Shown: positions 24,130 to 32,756 of the stretch, piece after piece
Numbering within the stretch: the stretch's first letter is position 1
How the letters are laid out: every line of letters begins with the position of its first letter
Source: an uncultured Phocaeicola sp.
GTDB taxonomy: Bacteria > Bacteroidota > Bacteroidia > Bacteroidales > Bacteroidaceae
Direction: 5' to 3'
NCBI GenBank assembly: GCA_944322395.1
Contig: CALUPA010000022.1
Location: forward strand, 1-33,702
Length of the DNA stretch: 33,702 nt
Made by a program: the position numbers and the translations under genes
The notes under the pieces: generated by a model
Databases searched by the model: none
Seen by the model: the letters and a program-made list of their open reading frames with translations, nothing else
What the model was told of the DNA's origin: nothing

Positions 24130-25761
24130 ATGCCAAAGAATTATCCATTCTATAATTGGGTTCCCAAACCAGTAGGCATCATCTTGCTGATACTGCTTTT
24201 CATCCCGATACTGACTGTAGGCGGAGTGTATACAGCCAATAGCGGAGAGATGACAAGCGGATTGGGAATCCAGTCGGAACATATTCAGTTTGTAGGATTT
24301 GTCACTTCGATAGGTATGGCTGCCTTTGCTCCATTTTTCTATCAGCTGGTATGTATCCGTCGTGAAAAGATGATGTGCGTGGTGGGCTTTTCACTTTTGT
24401 ACATCCTCAGTTATGTGTGTGCTGTTACTGACAGCATCTTCCTTCTTGCATTATGCAGCCTTATCATGGGGTTCCTCCGTATGGTGCTTATGATGGTGAA
24501 CCTCTTTACTTTGATAAAATATGCTTTCGGGATGGAGGCCACCAGGAATATTACTCCCGGAATGGAACCTACCACAGAAGAAGGCTGGGATACACTTGAT
24601 GCCGAAAAGAGCAAGAGTATGCCTATCATATACCTTTTCTTTATGATACTCGGTCAGATAGGAACATCGCTCACTGCATGGCTGGCATACGAATATCAGT
24701 GGCAGGACGTATATTATTACATGATGGGAATGACACTTGCAGCCATACTTATAATAATGGTTACAATGCCGTATCACAGCTATAACAGCCGACGCTTCCC
24801 GATTAATTTCCGTAAATTCGGAAGTGTTGCAGTGTTCAGCTCTATGATGACATGTATAGTCTATGTACTGGTCTACGGCAAGACCCTCGACTGGTATTCA
24901 GACCCCACCATAGTCCGTTCCACTGTATTGGCAGTAGTGTTCGGTGCAGCTTTCTTCTACATGGAGTCTTCAGGTCGTTCACCATACTTCATGATGGAAG
25001 TGTTCCGCCTGCGTACCATAAATATGGGTATCATACTTTTCCTTCTGTTGATGATATTCAACACCAGTTCCATGTTTGTCAATGTCTTTACCGGAGTGGG
25101 TATGAAGATAGACAACTGGCAGAATGCCGCTCTTGGAAACTGGAGTATATTGGGATATTTAATAGGAGCAGTGATAGCCATAGTGTTAGGTTCGAAAGGA
25201 GTGAAACTGAAATATCTTTTTGGCACAGGATTTCTTTTGATAGGTCTGTCGGCACTGTTCATGTATTTCGAAGTTCAGACAGCAGGACTCTATGAGAGAA
25301 TGAAATATCCGGTGATAATCCGTTCTGCCGGAATGATGCTTATATACTCGCTTGCTGCGGTACATGCCAACCAGCGTATGCCGTACAAGTATCTTTCCAC
25401 ATGGATTTGCATTATGCTTTCGGTGCGTATGGTTCTTGGACCATGTATAGGTACTGCGCTTTACACTAATGTCCTGCAGCACCGCCAGCAGAACTATATC
25501 ACTCGTTTCGCTCACGATGTAGACAGGGTTGAAGTTCAAAATGCAACTTCGTACGACCAGACAGTGCGAGGAATGCGCTATCAGGGAAAAAGTGAAACAG
25601 AGGCAGAAAATATGGCTGCCATATCCACTAAAGGCAAGGTACAGGTTCAGGCTACACTCTCTGCCGTAAAGGAAATGTCCGGCTGGACATTCTACGGGTG
25701 CATGATTTCGATGCTTTTCGTTCTTGTTTATCCATATCGTAAGAGGAAATTATCGGCTTAG
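24130..25761 (+). CDS. emrB: EmrB-type MFS drug/proton antiporter (DHA2-like)
   Basis: This is a 543-residue inner-membrane transporter of about 14 helices, the size of DHA2 (EmrB/QacA) pumps. The first helix begins near residue 14 (GIILLILLFIPILTVGG), and helix pairs continue to the C-terminus at FYGCMISMLFVLVYPYRKRK. It directly follows the adaptor gene (3-base gap), so the three genes form one exporter. A long polar loop (about 450-510) lies before the last helix. The classic motif A of MFS proteins is weak, as in many Bacteroidetes members. Substrates cannot be read from sequence. Confidence 0.9.
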   Translation: MPKNYPFYNWVPKPVGIILLILLFIPILTVGGVYTANSGEMTSGLGIQSEHIQFVGFVTSIGMAAFAPFFYQLVCIRREKMMCVVGFSLLYILSYVCAVTDSIFLLALCSLIMGFLRMVLMMVNLFTLIKYAFGMEATRNITPGMEPTTEEGWDTLDAEKSKSMPIIYLFFMILGQIGTSLTAWLAYEYQWQDVYYYMMGMTLAAILIIMVTMPYHSYNSRRFPINFRKFGSVAVFSSMMTCIVYVLVYGKTLDWYSDPTIVRSTVLAVVFGAAFFYMESSGRSPYFMMEVFRLRTINMGIILFLLLMIFNTSSMFVNVFTGVGMKIDNWQNAALGNWSILGYLIGAVIAIVLGSKGVKLKYLFGTGFLLIGLSALFMYFEVQTAGLYERMKYPVIIRSAGMMLIYSLAAVHANQRMPYKYLSTWICIMLSVRMVLGPCIGTALYTNVLQHRQQNYITRFAHDVDRVEVQNATSYDQTVRGMRYQGKSETEAENMAAISTKGKVQVQATLSAVKEMSGWTFYGCMISMLFVLVYPYRKRKLSA

Positions 25762-25781
25762 CGGGAATTTTTTCCGCTAAG
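25757..25781 (+). terminator. Weak hairpin after the efflux operon
   Basis: CTTAGCGG and CCGCTAAG pair perfectly over a 9-base loop, beginning in the last codons of the MFS gene. No long T-run follows, so termination may be partial and the araC-type gene may be partly co-transcribed. Confidence 0.45.
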
Positions 25782-25794
25782 TCCGGTAATTTTA

Positions 25795-25814
25795 TTAACT
25801 TAGCGCAAAGTTAA
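25795..25814. promoter_or_regulatory. Dyad TTAACTT/AAGTTAA before the AraC-type gene
   Basis: A perfect 7-base inverted repeat with a 6-base spacer ends 6 bases before the ATG. This is where an autoregulatory site or start-region hairpin could act. Confidence 0.4.
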
Positions 25815-25820
25815 GTTGGC

Positions 25821-26702
25821 ATGATAAACAGTTCTGAAAGATTAATAAAGCTGGAAGAAAAAATATCCGGTCAGTCTGATGTATGTTCATCAGGCGGACC
25901 GGTTTTTGATTTTCCGGAAAGTATGAAAAAGGGATTCATCAATTTCGGTATAGGTTTGATAGTGTGTCATAAAGGTAAGTTTGATTTCAATCTTTCAGGG
26001 AAACAGTATAAGGCTCATACTGGCGAGACGGTATTCATCCACGAAGGTTCATATTTCCGTATAACCAGTCAGTCCGATGATATTGAACTAAGCATCATTA
26101 TATACAAGGTGCTGCCTATACGTGACGTGTTGGGGAATATGGTCTATTCCGTGCATCTCTACTCGCAGATGTCGCCGGAAACACATTGTGTATGGAATAC
26201 CGGCGATGAAGATGATGTTGCAGGATATATAGCACTCATCGGAACAGAACAACCGCAACAGGATGATTTTTTTCCTGTATACGAAAAACGCCTTCTATTG
26301 CTTTCGTTGACGTATAGATTATGTTCTGTATTTCAGAAAAAGTTTCTTTCCGGTAATTCTGCCGGAGCGAGACGCACTGAAATATTTCTCCGTCTTATAC
26401 AGCTTATAGACCGTCATTTCATGTCCGAACGCGGAGTGGAATTCTATGCCGGTAAACTTTTCCTTTCTCCCAAATATTTATCCGGACTGTCTAAAGCGGT
26501 ATGCGGATATACAGTTCAGGAATTAGTTTTCAAGGCTATAATCCGCAAGTGTATGGCGATGCTTGACAGTACGAACAAGACTGTTCAGGAAATATCCGAA
26601 GAGTTCAATTTTCCTAATCCTTCCAGCTTTGGAACATTCTTCAAGAAGCAGGTAGGGATGTCGCCGCAGAAATATAGGGAAAGAAATCCTATTATTAGAT
26701 GA
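25821..26702 (+). CDS. AraC-family transcriptional regulator
   Basis: The 293-residue protein has an N-terminal cupin-like sensing domain (about 35-170) and a C-terminal AraC double helix-turn-helix (about 190-290). The two helix regions read FLSPKYLSGLSKAVCGYTVQELV and TVQEISEEFNFPNPSSFGTFFKKQVGMSPQKYR. It follows the efflux operon on the same strand after 59 bases, so it probably controls that operon, which is inference from position. The N-terminus has no known ligand motif that I recognise. Confidence 0.92.
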   Translation: MINSSERLIKLEEKISGQSDVCSSGGPVFDFPESMKKGFINFGIGLIVCHKGKFDFNLSGKQYKAHTGETVFIHEGSYFRITSQSDDIELSIIIYKVLPIRDVLGNMVYSVHLYSQMSPETHCVWNTGDEDDVAGYIALIGTEQPQQDDFFPVYEKRLLLLSLTYRLCSVFQKKFLSGNSAGARRTEIFLRLIQLIDRHFMSERGVEFYAGKLFLSPKYLSGLSKAVCGYTVQELVFKAIIRKCMAMLDSTNKTVQEISEEFNFPNPSSFGTFFKKQVGMSPQKYRERNPIIR

Positions 26703-26756
26703 AAGTGGAATTCAATGATTAATACGTGAAAGATATATAATCCAGTTCTAATCATA

Positions 26757-26831
26757 CACAGAAAAATGCCTTGGCGTTTTAGGTAAAACGAACTGTCGTT
26801 TTGATCAAAACGTCAAGGCATTTTTTCTGTG
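26757..26831. terminator. Long nested inverted repeat / bidirectional terminator
   Basis: Arms of 35-36 bases (26757-26791 and 26796-26831) pair almost completely over a 4-base loop, with AAAAATGCCTTG on one side and CAAGGCATTTTTT on the other. Each arm also contains its own small palindrome, CGTTTT-aggt-AAAACG and CGTTTT-gatc-AAAACG. It lies between convergent araC-type and maf genes. Confidence 0.85.
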
Positions 26832-26835
26832 ATTA

Positions 26836-27420
26836 TTATTTTATGTTTTTTAGCTCCCTGTAAAGCCTCTGTACCGGTAGTCCCATGACATTGAAATAGG
26901 AACCATTTAAGCGTGATACTCCTATAAATCCTATCCATTCCTGGATGCCGTATGCTCCGGCCTTATCGTAGGGCTTGTAGTTGTCTATATAGTAATCAAT
27001 TTCTTCGTCAGTCAAAGTGTCGAAAGTGACATCTGACACAGAGCAGAAGCTTTTCTGAAACTCGCGTGTGGTGATGCTTACTCCAGTCATTACCTGATGT
27101 GTATGTCCAGATAAAACATTCAGCATCCTGAAGGCATCTTCTCTGTCTTTTGGTTTTCCTAACACTTCCCCGTTGGCATATACTATTGTGTCTGCTGTTA
27201 TCACGAGATCGTTTTCTGCCATAAACGGGCGGTAGGCAGCCGCCTTTATGCGTGAAATGAATTCAGGAATATCGCCTCCTTTAAGATGTGAAGGATAGCT
27301 TTCGTCTACACCGTTAACTAGTTTTACTTCGTAATCAATCCCCAAACCGGAGAGTAGTTCGCGGCGGCGGGGAGAGTTTGATGCCAGTATTATATTGTAT
27401 TTCTTGAGATTGTCCAACAT
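26836..27420 (-). CDS. maf: Maf-family nucleoside triphosphate pyrophosphatase
   Basis: Maf proteins hydrolyse non-canonical or pyrimidine nucleoside triphosphates and are linked to division arrest. Starting at ATG 27418-27420 gives a 194-residue protein opening MLDNLKKYNIILASNSPRRREL, the conserved substrate loop. The catalytic region ITADTIVYANGEVLGKPKDR and the C-terminal YGIQEWIGFIGVSRLNGSYFNVMGLP are intact. The frame extends to an ATG at 27447 that overlaps the upstream gene by 7 bases. I prefer the shorter start because it matches the family and leaves an A-rich leader. It is the last gene of the four-gene minus-strand operon. Confidence 0.93.
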   Translation of the reverse strand: MLDNLKKYNIILASNSPRRRELLSGLGIDYEVKLVNGVDESYPSHLKGGDIPEFISRIKAAAYRPFMAENDLVITADTIVYANGEVLGKPKDREDAFRMLNVLSGHTHQVMTGVSITTREFQKSFCSVSDVTFDTLTDEEIDYYIDNYKPYDKAGAYGIQEWIGFIGVSRLNGSYFNVMGLPVQRLYRELKNIK

Positions 27421-27440
27421 ATGTTTTTGAGTTTTTAGGT

Positions 27441-27959
27441 TTACCATCCGAATGCATCTTCATGTGACATCCATTTGCCTTGGGCACGGAGTACCTGTTC
27501 TATTACGTCACGACCACAACCTTGACCTCCTGCACGATGTGATATGTATTTGCACACTGCTTTGATGTCTGGTGCGGCATCCGACGGGCAGCATGGCAGA
27601 CCTACAAGGCGGAGAACCTCATAGTCGGGGATATCGTCGCCCATATAGAGTACTTCTTCCGGTTTTAGATTGTATTTCTGCATCAGTTCATTGTATTCCT
27701 TAGTCTTTACTGATGCTCCCATGCATACGTCTTTCACACCAAGCCCTTCGAATCTTAATCTTACGGCTTCTGTACGTCCGCCGGTGATTATGGCTACATG
27801 CAGTCCACATTTTACAGCCAGCTGTATGGCATATCCGTCTTTTATATTTACCATTCGCATAGGCTCACCATTGGGATGGAGGGGTACGGTATCGCCACTC
27901 AACACCCCATCAACATCGAAGAAGAGGGCTTTTATCTTTGTCAGGTCGTAGTTTATCAT
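27441..27959 (-). CDS. kdsC: KdsC-type HAD phosphatase (KDO-8-phosphate phosphatase)
   Basis: This 172-residue HAD hydrolase has the KdsC layout. The nucleophile motif [11 protein letters not shown] includes Asp15 and Asp17; the Thr/Ser motif is in IITGGRTEA and the late motif is [12 protein letters not shown]. No cap insertion is present, which is typical of this tetrameric family. KdsC removes phosphate from KDO-8-phosphate in lipopolysaccharide core synthesis. It lies between the Rossmann/DUF2520 gene (9-base gap) and maf. YrbI-like phosphatases of other specificity are the main alternative. Confidence 0.88.
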   Translation of the reverse strand: MINYDLTKIKALFFDVDGVLSGDTVPLHPNGEPMRMVNIKDGYAIQLAVKCGLHVAIITGGRTEAVRLRFEGLGVKDVCMGASVKTKEYNELMQKYNLKPEEVLYMGDDIPDYEVLRLVGLPCCPSDAAPDIKAVCKYISHRAGGQGCGRDVIEQVLRAQGKWMSHEDAFGW

Positions 27960-27968
27960 AATGAATGT

Positions 27969-28772
27969 CTATTTATTGTTTCCTTGAAATTTGCGAATAC
28001 TTTTACTAATAAGTCTGTACAGTTCTGCTATTTCCGGCTCGTCATTAAGCATAGACAGGTGATTGTCCATGATATTGTGGTCATTGCGCTGTGCCGGTCC
28101 TGTCTGTGCTGATACGGGTGTGAGATGATGAACTTTCTCGGCCGTTTCGTCGATAAGTGGGAGCATAGCACTGAATGGCAATCCGTGAGAGGAAAGCAGG
28201 TGTTCGCATATGGAGTACATGTGATTGGCAAAATTGCATGCGAAAACGGCAGATATGTGCAGGTATTTTCTCTGTTCCGATGAGGCTTCGAATACGTGAC
28301 TGCTTATCAGGGATGCTGTCCTGGTTAGTATTTCTGTATCTTCTTTTGAGTTTGCTTCGATGAAAAAGTGAACATTCTCGAAATCAACTTTTCTCTGTTT
28401 GCTGAATGTCTGCATAGGGTAGAGGACACCGTATCTGTCTGTAAGCCCTTTCCATATGTCGATGGAAACACTTCCTGCTGTGTGAACAAACAGAGCCTTA
28501 CGGTTGCATTCTACTAACTTTGGGAGGATATCTTCCAAGACAGAGTCCTTTAATGAAACGATATAAATATCAGCTTCATTGTCTACTGATGTTATGTCTG
28601 TGGTGTAAGGGCAGCCGATATTTTCGGCAAGCATTTTTGCCGATTCCTGAGTCCGGCTATAAACCATTCTTATTCTGCATCCTGCTTCATGAAATGCTCT
28701 GCCCAAGTGGGTTGCTACGTTTCCGGCACCTATTAATACTATTGAGGGACTGTATGCTGAATGTTCCGTCAT
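27969..28772 (-). CDS. Rossmann-fold/DUF2520-domain protein
   Basis: The 267-residue protein starts with a nucleotide-binding Rossmann motif, GAGNVATHLG at 15-24, followed by a dehydrogenase-like N-terminal domain with YIVSLKDSVLEDILPKL and HTAGSV. The C-terminal half (about 140-260) is all-helical, as in DUF2520 proteins (ACNFANHMYSICEHLL, LIDETAEKVHHLTP). The fold resembles F420/NADP-dependent and pyrroline-carboxylate reductase-like enzymes. The reaction is unknown. It overlaps the nitroreductase stop through TAATG, so translation is coupled. Confidence 0.85.
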   Translation of the reverse strand: MTEHSAYSPSIVLIGAGNVATHLGRAFHEAGCRIRMVYSRTQESAKMLAENIGCPYTTDITSVDNEADIYIVSLKDSVLEDILPKLVECNRKALFVHTAGSVSIDIWKGLTDRYGVLYPMQTFSKQRKVDFENVHFFIEANSKEDTEILTRTASLISSHVFEASSEQRKYLHISAVFACNFANHMYSICEHLLSSHGLPFSAMLPLIDETAEKVHHLTPVSAQTGPAQRNDHNIMDNHLSMLNDEPEIAELYRLISKSIRKFQGNNK

Positions 28773-29308
28773 TATTTACCTCCGTATTTGTTTATGTGGA
28801 TTTTTTCCCATTGCAAGTGTGATTCGTCGAAAGGTTTCCTTTCCATTCCTTTGTGTCCGATGGCTATTATAGAAAGAGCCTGTAACTGTAGCGGAAGGTC
28901 TAGCACTTCGTGTACATATTCGTTTGAAGAGACTCCGTTTGCAGTGAATCTTTCGCGCAACTGTACCCAGCAACTGCCCAGTCCGAGGTCTTCTGCCTGT
29001 AACTGTATCATTATTGATGCAATAGATGCATCTTCAATCCATACATCGCTAGCCATAGGGTCGGCTGTCACAACAATGGCCAGTGCAGCATCTTTTATGA
29101 ACGATGCGCTTGATTCCTTGCAGTATGACAGTTTTTCGAGTGTTTCCTTATCATCTACGGCAATGAACTGCCAGCAGTTTGTGCGCTTTGATGTTGGAGA
29201 CATGAGTGCTGCTTTAAGAAGCGCTACCACTTCTTCCTGGGTAAGTTCTTCAGAAGTGAATTTGCGCATGCTGCGTCTTGATTTTATGAGGTCGCTGAAA
29301 TTTTCCAT
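28772..29308 (-). CDS. Nitroreductase-family FMN-dependent oxidoreductase
   Basis: The 178-residue protein has the nitroreductase fold signatures. These are the FMN-contacting SRRSMRKFTSEELT near the N-terminus, PTSKRTNCWQFIAVDD at about 38-53, and the later EDLGLGSCWVQLRER and IAIGHKG. Such enzymes are homodimers that reduce nitro compounds, quinones or flavins. It is the first gene of an operon leading to the Rossmann/DUF2520, kdsC and maf genes. A -7 box lies 31 bases upstream. Physiological substrate is not evident. Confidence 0.9.
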   Translation of the reverse strand: MENFSDLIKSRRSMRKFTSEELTQEEVVALLKAALMSPTSKRTNCWQFIAVDDKETLEKLSYCKESSASFIKDAALAIVVTADPMASDVWIEDASIASIMIQLQAEDLGLGSCWVQLRERFTANGVSSNEYVHEVLDLPLQLQALSIIAIGHKGMERKPFDESHLQWEKIHINKYGGK

Positions 29309-29338
29309 AAATGATTGTTTTTAATTAAATGATTTCTA

Positions 29339-29346
29339 CAAATATA
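29339..29346 (-). promoter_or_regulatory. Bacteroides-type -7 box for the nitroreductase operon
   Basis: The minus strand reads TATATTTG, matching TAnnTTTG, with 30 bases between the box and the start codon. Confidence 0.55.
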
Positions 29347-29455
29347 GTGTAAACCGAGTGAAGTACAAAGTGGAAGACATAGTTTTCAGACTTTTAATTC
29401 CTGGATACATTGTTAAAATATAAGGTTTTAGTTTTTAAGGCTGGAATTTTTTATG

Positions 29456-29463
29456 TAAATTTG
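29456..29463 (+). promoter_or_regulatory. Bacteroides-type -7 box very close to the start codon
   Basis: TAAATTTG matches TAnnTTTG and ends only 6 bases before the ATG at 29470, which predicts a leaderless or near-leaderless mRNA if it is the true promoter. Confidence 0.5.
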
Positions 29464-29469
29464 CGATAT

Positions 29470-30435
29470 ATGGCAATACGTTTGGTTACATACGAGCATT
29501 CTGAAGCGTTGCCTCAACTTCCTGGGAAGAACGTCTTTCATTCGGTAAGCCTGTTTCGGATTCTAGAACGGACTCCCGGGTATACTCCTTTTATGTTGGT
29601 GGCTTTTGATGGAGACAGACCTATAGGAAAATTATTGTGTGTAATCAGGAAGTCATGGCTTATGAATAAGTGTGTGGTATACGATACAGGCGAATATTTT
29701 GATACAGAAATAAGGCATGACTTGATATTCGAAGAGCTTCTTACTTATTTTACAAACCGTAACAAGGATAATTTTTTTGTTATCGAATTCAGAAATTTAA
29801 ACGAGCCTTTGTTCGGATATCGGTATTTCAGGCGAAACGGATATTTTCCAATCCGTCGTCTGAGGGTTATAAACTCTATTCATCATGCTACTATTGACAA
29901 GTGGATGGGGGCATCAAGAAAGCGTCAGATACAGCAAGGACTGAAAAATGGGGCAGTAATGGGAGTTGCAGATAGCAAACAGCAGGTCAAGTCTTTTTTC
30001 AGAATGCTGAAGAATTACTATAGCTCTAAAGTCTTTAAGTATTTACCGGCAATGGAATTTTTTACCACACTGCTTGATATGAAGGAAGAGGATGGTGAGG
30101 TGGGCAAAATATTTACAGTGTCATATAATGGGAAAATAATAGGAGGCTCATGTTGTCTTTTTTCAGGTGATACGGTGTTTCTGTTGTTTTCGGGAGGTAT
30201 GCGTAAAAGTTATCCTACACTTTATCCGGGCGTACTTGCAGTGTGGAATGCTATGCTTTATTCCAGGGAAAAAGGATATAGTCATTTTGAATTTATAGAT
30301 GCAGGACTTCCTTTTAAAAAGTATGGTTACAGAGACTTTATACTGAGATTCGGTGGCAAACAGTTGAGCACACGTCGTTGGTACAGACTGAAATGGGGCT
30401 GGCTGAACAGGCTAATGGAAAAGATATATGTCTAG
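29470..30435 (+). CDS. GNAT/FemAB-like acyltransferase-fold protein
   Basis: From ATG 29470 the protein is 321 residues (MAIRLVTYEHSEALPQLPGKN). It has a two-lobe GNAT/FemAB-like layout. The N-terminal lobe has VAFDGDRPIGKLLCVIRK. The C-terminal lobe has KQQVKSFFRMLKNYY, GKIIGGSCCLF and a final region HFEFIDAGLPFKKYGYRDF followed by a Trp-rich tail (RRWYRLKWGWLNRL). Related proteins include peptidoglycan-bridge and lipid-linked aminoacyl or acyltransferases, but no catalytic residue can be fixed. A TTG at 29410 would extend the frame upstream across the promoter, so it was rejected. The gene stands alone between divergent and downstream operons. Confidence 0.8.
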   Translation: MAIRLVTYEHSEALPQLPGKNVFHSVSLFRILERTPGYTPFMLVAFDGDRPIGKLLCVIRKSWLMNKCVVYDTGEYFDTEIRHDLIFEELLTYFTNRNKDNFFVIEFRNLNEPLFGYRYFRRNGYFPIRRLRVINSIHHATIDKWMGASRKRQIQQGLKNGAVMGVADSKQQVKSFFRMLKNYYSSKVFKYLPAMEFFTTLLDMKEEDGEVGKIFTVSYNGKIIGGSCCLFSGDTVFLLFSGGMRKSYPTLYPGVLAVWNAMLYSREKGYSHFEFIDAGLPFKKYGYRDFILRFGGKQLSTRRWYRLKWGWLNRLMEKIYV

Positions 30436-30522
30436 CATATACGAAATGTATAGAAAATTTGTCAACCAAAGTTTTCAAAATAAATATTCAGACGTTATAA
30501 AAAGGTAATTAGGATAAATATT

Positions 30523-30539
30523 TACGGAAATGTTTCGTA
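30523..30539. promoter_or_regulatory. BlaI-box-like dyad upstream of mce
   Basis: TACGGAAATGTTTCGTA is an imperfect palindrome resembling the two boxes in front of the BlaI-type gene. It lies 76 bases before the epimerase start, next to a TTTCTTTG promoter-like sequence (30557-30564). Confidence 0.35.
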
Positions 30540-30614
30540 TTTTAATCCAAATTTCTTTTCTTTGTCTAGCAGAATTTATGAACTTTAATTTAATATCTAA
30601 AAAACAACATCATT

Positions 30615-31019
30615 ATGAAAATATCTCATATTGAACATTTGGGTATTGCTGTCAACAGCATAGAAGAAGCCCTGCCATATTATGAAAATGTATTGGGATT
30701 AAAATGTTATAACATCGAAACAGTTGAAGACCAAAAAGTTAGAACTGCATTTCTGAAATGTGGTGAAACAAAAATAGAACTTCTGGAACCGACAGGTCCT
30801 GAAAGTACAATTGCAAAATTTATCGAAAACAGGGGAATGGGAGTACACCATGTGGCATTTGCCGTAGAAGATGGTGTAGCCAATGCTTTGGCTGATGCTG
30901 AAGGTAAAGGTATACGTCTTATAGACAAGTCACCACGTAAAGGAGCCGAAAACCTTAATATTGCTTTCCTTCATCCGAAATCAACAATGGGGGTGTTGAC
31001 AGAACTTTGTGAGAAATAA
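30615..31019 (+). CDS. mce: Methylmalonyl-CoA epimerase
   Basis: The epimerase interconverts (R)- and (S)-methylmalonyl-CoA on the succinate-propionate route. The 134-residue vicinal-oxygen-chelate protein is of normal length. It has two beta-alpha-beta-beta-beta modules with likely metal ligands His8, Glu55, His79 (GVHHVAF) and Glu130. It precedes the carboxyltransferase gene by 161 bases, and a hairpin lies in that gap. The whole module matches the propionate-forming pathway common in Bacteroidales. Confidence 0.96.
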   Translation: MKISHIEHLGIAVNSIEEALPYYENVLGLKCYNIETVEDQKVRTAFLKCGETKIELLEPTGPESTIAKFIENRGMGVHHVAFAVEDGVANALADAEGKGIRLIDKSPRKGAENLNIAFLHPKSTMGVLTELCEK

Positions 31020-31069
31020 AATACGGATGGAGAAGATGCTTGGAATAAGTTTTTTATAAATATGTGTTT

Positions 31070-31110
31070 GAAGAGTCAGTTTACATATTATTTATGTAAG
31101 CCGACTCTTC
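31070..31110 (+). terminator. Hairpin between mce and the carboxyltransferase gene
   Basis: The 18-base arms GAAGAGTC...TTACATA and TATGTAA...GACTCTTC pair with one mismatch and one G-U pair over a 5-base loop, followed by AATTTGTTTTT. It looks like a partial terminator or an mRNA-processing site that would lower or separate expression of the two genes. Confidence 0.6.
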
Positions 31111-31180
31111 AATTTGTTTTTATAAGGAATATTGCTCTGTCCAACTAATGTTATTATAAACTTTAAAAATACTTATAACT

Positions 31181-32734
31181 ATGAGTAATCAATTGGAAAA
31201 AGTAAAAGAGCTTATCGAACTGCGTACCCAGGCTCGTTTGGGAGGTGGTGAAAAAGCTATTGAGAAACAGCATGCTAAAGGTAAATATACAGCACGTGAA
31301 CGTATCTCGATGTTGCTTGACGAAGGTAGTTTCGAAGAATTGGATATGTTCGTTAAACATCGTTGTACTAATTTCGGTATGGACAAGAAACATTATCTTG
31401 GCGACGGTGTTGTTACTGGTTACGGTACTATAGAAGGCCGATTGGTGTATGTATTTGCACAGGATTTCACAGTATCTGCAGGTTCACTGTCTGAAACAAT
31501 GTCGCAGAAGATATGTAAGGTAATGGATATGGCCATGAAGATGGGTGCTCCATGTATCGGACTTAACGACTCGGGGGGTGCACGTATCCAGGAAGGTATT
31601 AATGCTTTGGCTGGTTATGCTGAAATATTCCAGCGTAATATCCTTGCATCAGGCGTTATCCCTCAGATTTCAGGTATTTTCGGCCCTTGTGCGGGTGGTG
31701 CTGTTTATTCTCCAGCTTTGACAGACTTTACTCTTATGATGGAAGGTACATCTTATATGTTCCTTACTGGTCCTAAAGTGGTTAAGACTGTGACTGGTGA
31801 AGATGTGTCGCAGGAAGACCTTGGTGGTGCAAGCGTACACTCAACACGTTCCGGTGTAACACATTTTACAGCTTCTACTGAAGAAGAAGGTCTGGCGCTG
31901 ATTCGTAAACTTTTGAGCTATATTCCTCAGAACAACCTTGAAGAAGCTCCTTATGTAGACTGTACAGACCCTATCGACCGTCTGGAAGATTCTCTTAACG
32001 AAATTATTCCTGACAGTGCAAACAAGGCTTACGATATGTATGAAGTAATCGGTGCTATTGTAGATAACGGTGAGTTCCTTGAAGTTCAGAGAGATTTTGC
32101 TAAGAATATAATTATCGGTTTTGCGCGTTTCAACGGACAGTCTGTAGGTATTGTTGCCAATCAGCCTAAGTTCCTTGCAGGTGTGCTCGACTGTAATGCA
32201 TCGCGTAAGGGAGCGCGTTTCGTTCGTTTCTGCGATGCTTTCAATATCCCTATCGTTTCGCTTGTTGACGTTCCTGGATTCTTGCCTGGTACAGGTCAGG
32301 AATATAATGCTGTTATCCTTCACGGAGCTAAATTGCTTTATGCTTATGGTGAGGCTACTGTGCCTAAGGTTACTATCACTTTGCGTAAGTCGTATGGTGG
32401 TTCGCACATCGTGATGAGCTGTAAGCAGTTGCGTGGCGATATGAACTATGCATGGCCTACTGCCGAAATTGCCGTTATGGGTGGTGCCGGTGCAGTAGAA
32501 GTACTTTATGCAAAAGAAGCCAAGGAAGCTGAAGATCCTAAAGCATTTATGGCTGAGAAGGAAGCTGAATACACCAAACTGTTTGCTAATCCTTATAATG
32601 CGGCTAAATATGGTTATATCGATGATGTGATTGAACCTCGTAACACTCGTTTCCGCATTATACGTGCATTACAGCAGTTGCAGACCAAGAAACTTACTAA
32701 TCCGTCGAAGAAACACGGTAATATTCCTTTGTAA
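31181..32734 (+). CDS. mmdA: Acyl-CoA carboxyltransferase subunit (methylmalonyl-CoA decarboxylase alpha)
   Basis: The 517-residue protein is a carboxyltransferase of the propionyl/methylmalonyl-CoA type. The N-terminal half has [12 protein letters not shown] and [16 protein letters not shown]. The C-terminal half has [31 protein letters not shown] and [22 protein letters not shown]. Placed between the epimerase and an OadG-type gene, it is best read as the alpha subunit of a sodium-pumping methylmalonyl-CoA decarboxylase. A propionyl-CoA carboxylase beta subunit is the main alternative. Its biotin protein and membrane beta subunit should follow beyond the window. Confidence 0.94.
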   Translation: MSNQLEKVKELIELRTQARLGGGEKAIEKQHAKGKYTARERISMLLDEGSFEELDMFVKHRCTNFGMDKKHYLGDGVVTGYGTIEGRLVYVFAQDFTVSAGSLSETMSQKICKVMDMAMKMGAPCIGLNDSGGARIQEGINALAGYAEIFQRNILASGVIPQISGIFGPCAGGAVYSPALTDFTLMMEGTSYMFLTGPKVVKTVTGEDVSQEDLGGASVHSTRSGVTHFTASTEEEGLALIRKLLSYIPQNNLEEAPYVDCTDPIDRLEDSLNEIIPDSANKAYDMYEVIGAIVDNGEFLEVQRDFAKNIIIGFARFNGQSVGIVANQPKFLAGVLDCNASRKGARFVRFCDAFNIPIVSLVDVPGFLPGTGQEYNAVILHGAKLLYAYGEATVPKVTITLRKSYGGSHIVMSCKQLRGDMNYAWPTAEIAVMGGAGAVEVLYAKEAKEAEDPKAFMAEKEAEYTKLFANPYNAAKYGYIDDVIEPRNTRFRIIRALQQLQTKKLTNPSKKHGNIPL

Positions 32735-32756
32735 TAAACTAAATCCAGAAAGTATT

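Noticed and set aside
27421..27447. Longer Maf start at 27447
   Set aside because: The extra nine residues come from an A-rich leader repeat; the family start MLDNLKKY is at 27420.
28761..29324. 187-residue plus-strand ORF opposite the nitroreductase gene
   Set aside because: The minus strand carries clear nitroreductase motifs; the plus-strand frame is Ser-rich shadow coding.
32631..32756. N-terminal extension of the LTD-OadG protein
   Set aside because: It overlaps the end of mmdA and would bury the signal peptide; ATG 32757 gives a proper lipoprotein start.
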